Positions 12,299 to 12,584 of a DNA stretch of 12,584 nt are shown piece after piece. The notes below the pieces were generated by a model, which saw only the letters and a list, made by a program, of their open reading frames with translations, ran no database searches and was not told where the DNA came from. Position numbers and translations under genes: made by a program. This DNA is from Oscillospiraceae bacterium (GTDB lineage Bacteria; Bacillota; Clostridia; Oscillospirales; Oscillospiraceae). Where the stretch lies: positions 1-12,584 of the forward strand of contig JAFVAS010000058.1 of NCBI GenBank assembly GCA_017480395.1, written 5' to 3'. Every line of letters starts with the position of its first letter. The stretch's first letter is position 1.

Positions 12299-12584
12299 AT
12301 GGCGGTGCTGGAGGAAGATCTGATCTACGAGATCCTGTCGGTGGTGGAGGAGATCCCGGCGGGACGGGTGGCGAGCTATGGACAGATTGCCCGGCTGATC
12401 GGCCGGGAGAAAAACGCCCGGCTGGTGGGCAAGGTGCTCAGCCAGGCGGAATACTATGGCAGCTATCCCTGCCACCGGGTGGTGAACCACGCGGGACGGC
12501 TGGCCCCGAATTGGCCGGAGCAGGCCCTTTTGCTGGCCAAGGAGGGCGTCGCGCTCAAGGAGGACGGAAGGGTGGACATGCGGC
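12299..12584 (+). CDS. MGMT-family DNA-binding domain protein, 3' partial
   Basis: The C-terminal-type domain of O6-alkylguanine-DNA alkyltransferase without the usual N-terminal domain. Ninety-five codons are visible and the frame is still open at the window edge. Motifs: IPAGRVASYGQIA (19-31, helix-turn-helix region), RLVGKVLS (41-48) and the active-site segment YPCHRVV (56-62) with Cys58. Alkyltransferase-like (Atl) proteins share this size but usually replace the Cys with Trp or Ala; this one keeps it, so direct dealkylation is possible. ATG 12299 follows GGGGGAGG (12284-12291) by 7 bases and gives a 26-base leader from the predicted transcription start. ATG 12278 in the same frame would leave almost no leader. 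The protein probably ends within a few residues beyond the window. Confidence 0.85.
   Translation, partial: MAVLEEDLIYEILSVVEEIPAGRVASYGQIARLIGREKNARLVGKVLSQAEYYGSYPCHRVVNHAGRLAPNWPEQALLLAKEGVALKEDGRVDMR

Noticed and set aside
1..12584. Mobile elements, CRISPR repeats, prophage genes, tRNA or rRNA genes and other signs of an accessory island
   Set aside because: I saw no transposase, integrase, regularly spaced repeats, attachment-site duplications or cloverleaf sequences. Base and codon use look uniform apart from AT-rich promoter regions.

Overview
The window looks like chromosomal DNA of a GC-rich, spore-forming member of the Clostridia. The Oscillospiraceae-type gut anaerobes (Flavonifractor, Intestinimonas, Lawsonibacter and relatives) fit best, but that placement is inference. 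The support is spmA/spmB, a clostridial AbrB with a CxxC...CxxC tail, a modular glutamate synthase, GGAGG-type ribosome binding sites and AT-rich sigma-A promoters between GC-rich genes. I see no mobile element, CRISPR array, tRNA, rRNA or prophage gene. No gene-free stretch exceeds 300 bases; the longest are 5068-5354 and 10922-11136.

Region 1 (1-4296, plus strand) is the downstream part of an ammonia-assimilation operon. It holds a polyferredoxin subunit (5' end outside the window), an FAD/NAD(P)H oxidoreductase, a stand-alone GXGXG domain of glutamate synthase, a short glutamine synthetase and an ANTAR-domain protein, closed by a strong hairpin terminator. The genes overlap or sit close together. 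The amidotransferase and FMN-binding synthase subunits are expected just upstream of base 1. In the likely scheme, electrons pass from NAD(P)H through FAD and the Fe-S protein to glutamate synthase, the synthetase makes glutamine, and the ANTAR protein couples expression to nitrogen status by antitermination. Two proteins depart from textbook residues: the synthetase has Lys where the active-site flap Glu is expected, and the ANTAR receiver domain lacks its phosphoacceptor Asp.

Region 2 (4328-7470) has two divergent units. On the minus strand is a short-chain dehydrogenase/reductase gene broken by an apparent one-base deletion. On the plus strand is a monocistronic EF-G-like GTPase of the EF-G-2 type. 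The intergenic region between them holds a clear promoter for each and a perfect 9-bp inverted repeat just upstream of the EF-G-like promoter.

Region 3 (7484-10921) starts with a membrane-anchored L,D-transpeptidase, followed by trmN-type and rsmI methyltransferase genes and, convergent to them, abrB. The last three keep the relative order known from Bacillus subtilis (yabB, rsmI/yabC, abrB), without the intervening yazA.

Region 4 (11137-12584) holds the sporulation pair spmA-spmB, coupled through an ATGA overlap. A separate sigma-A promoter then drives a small MGMT-type DNA-repair protein that runs off the end of the window.
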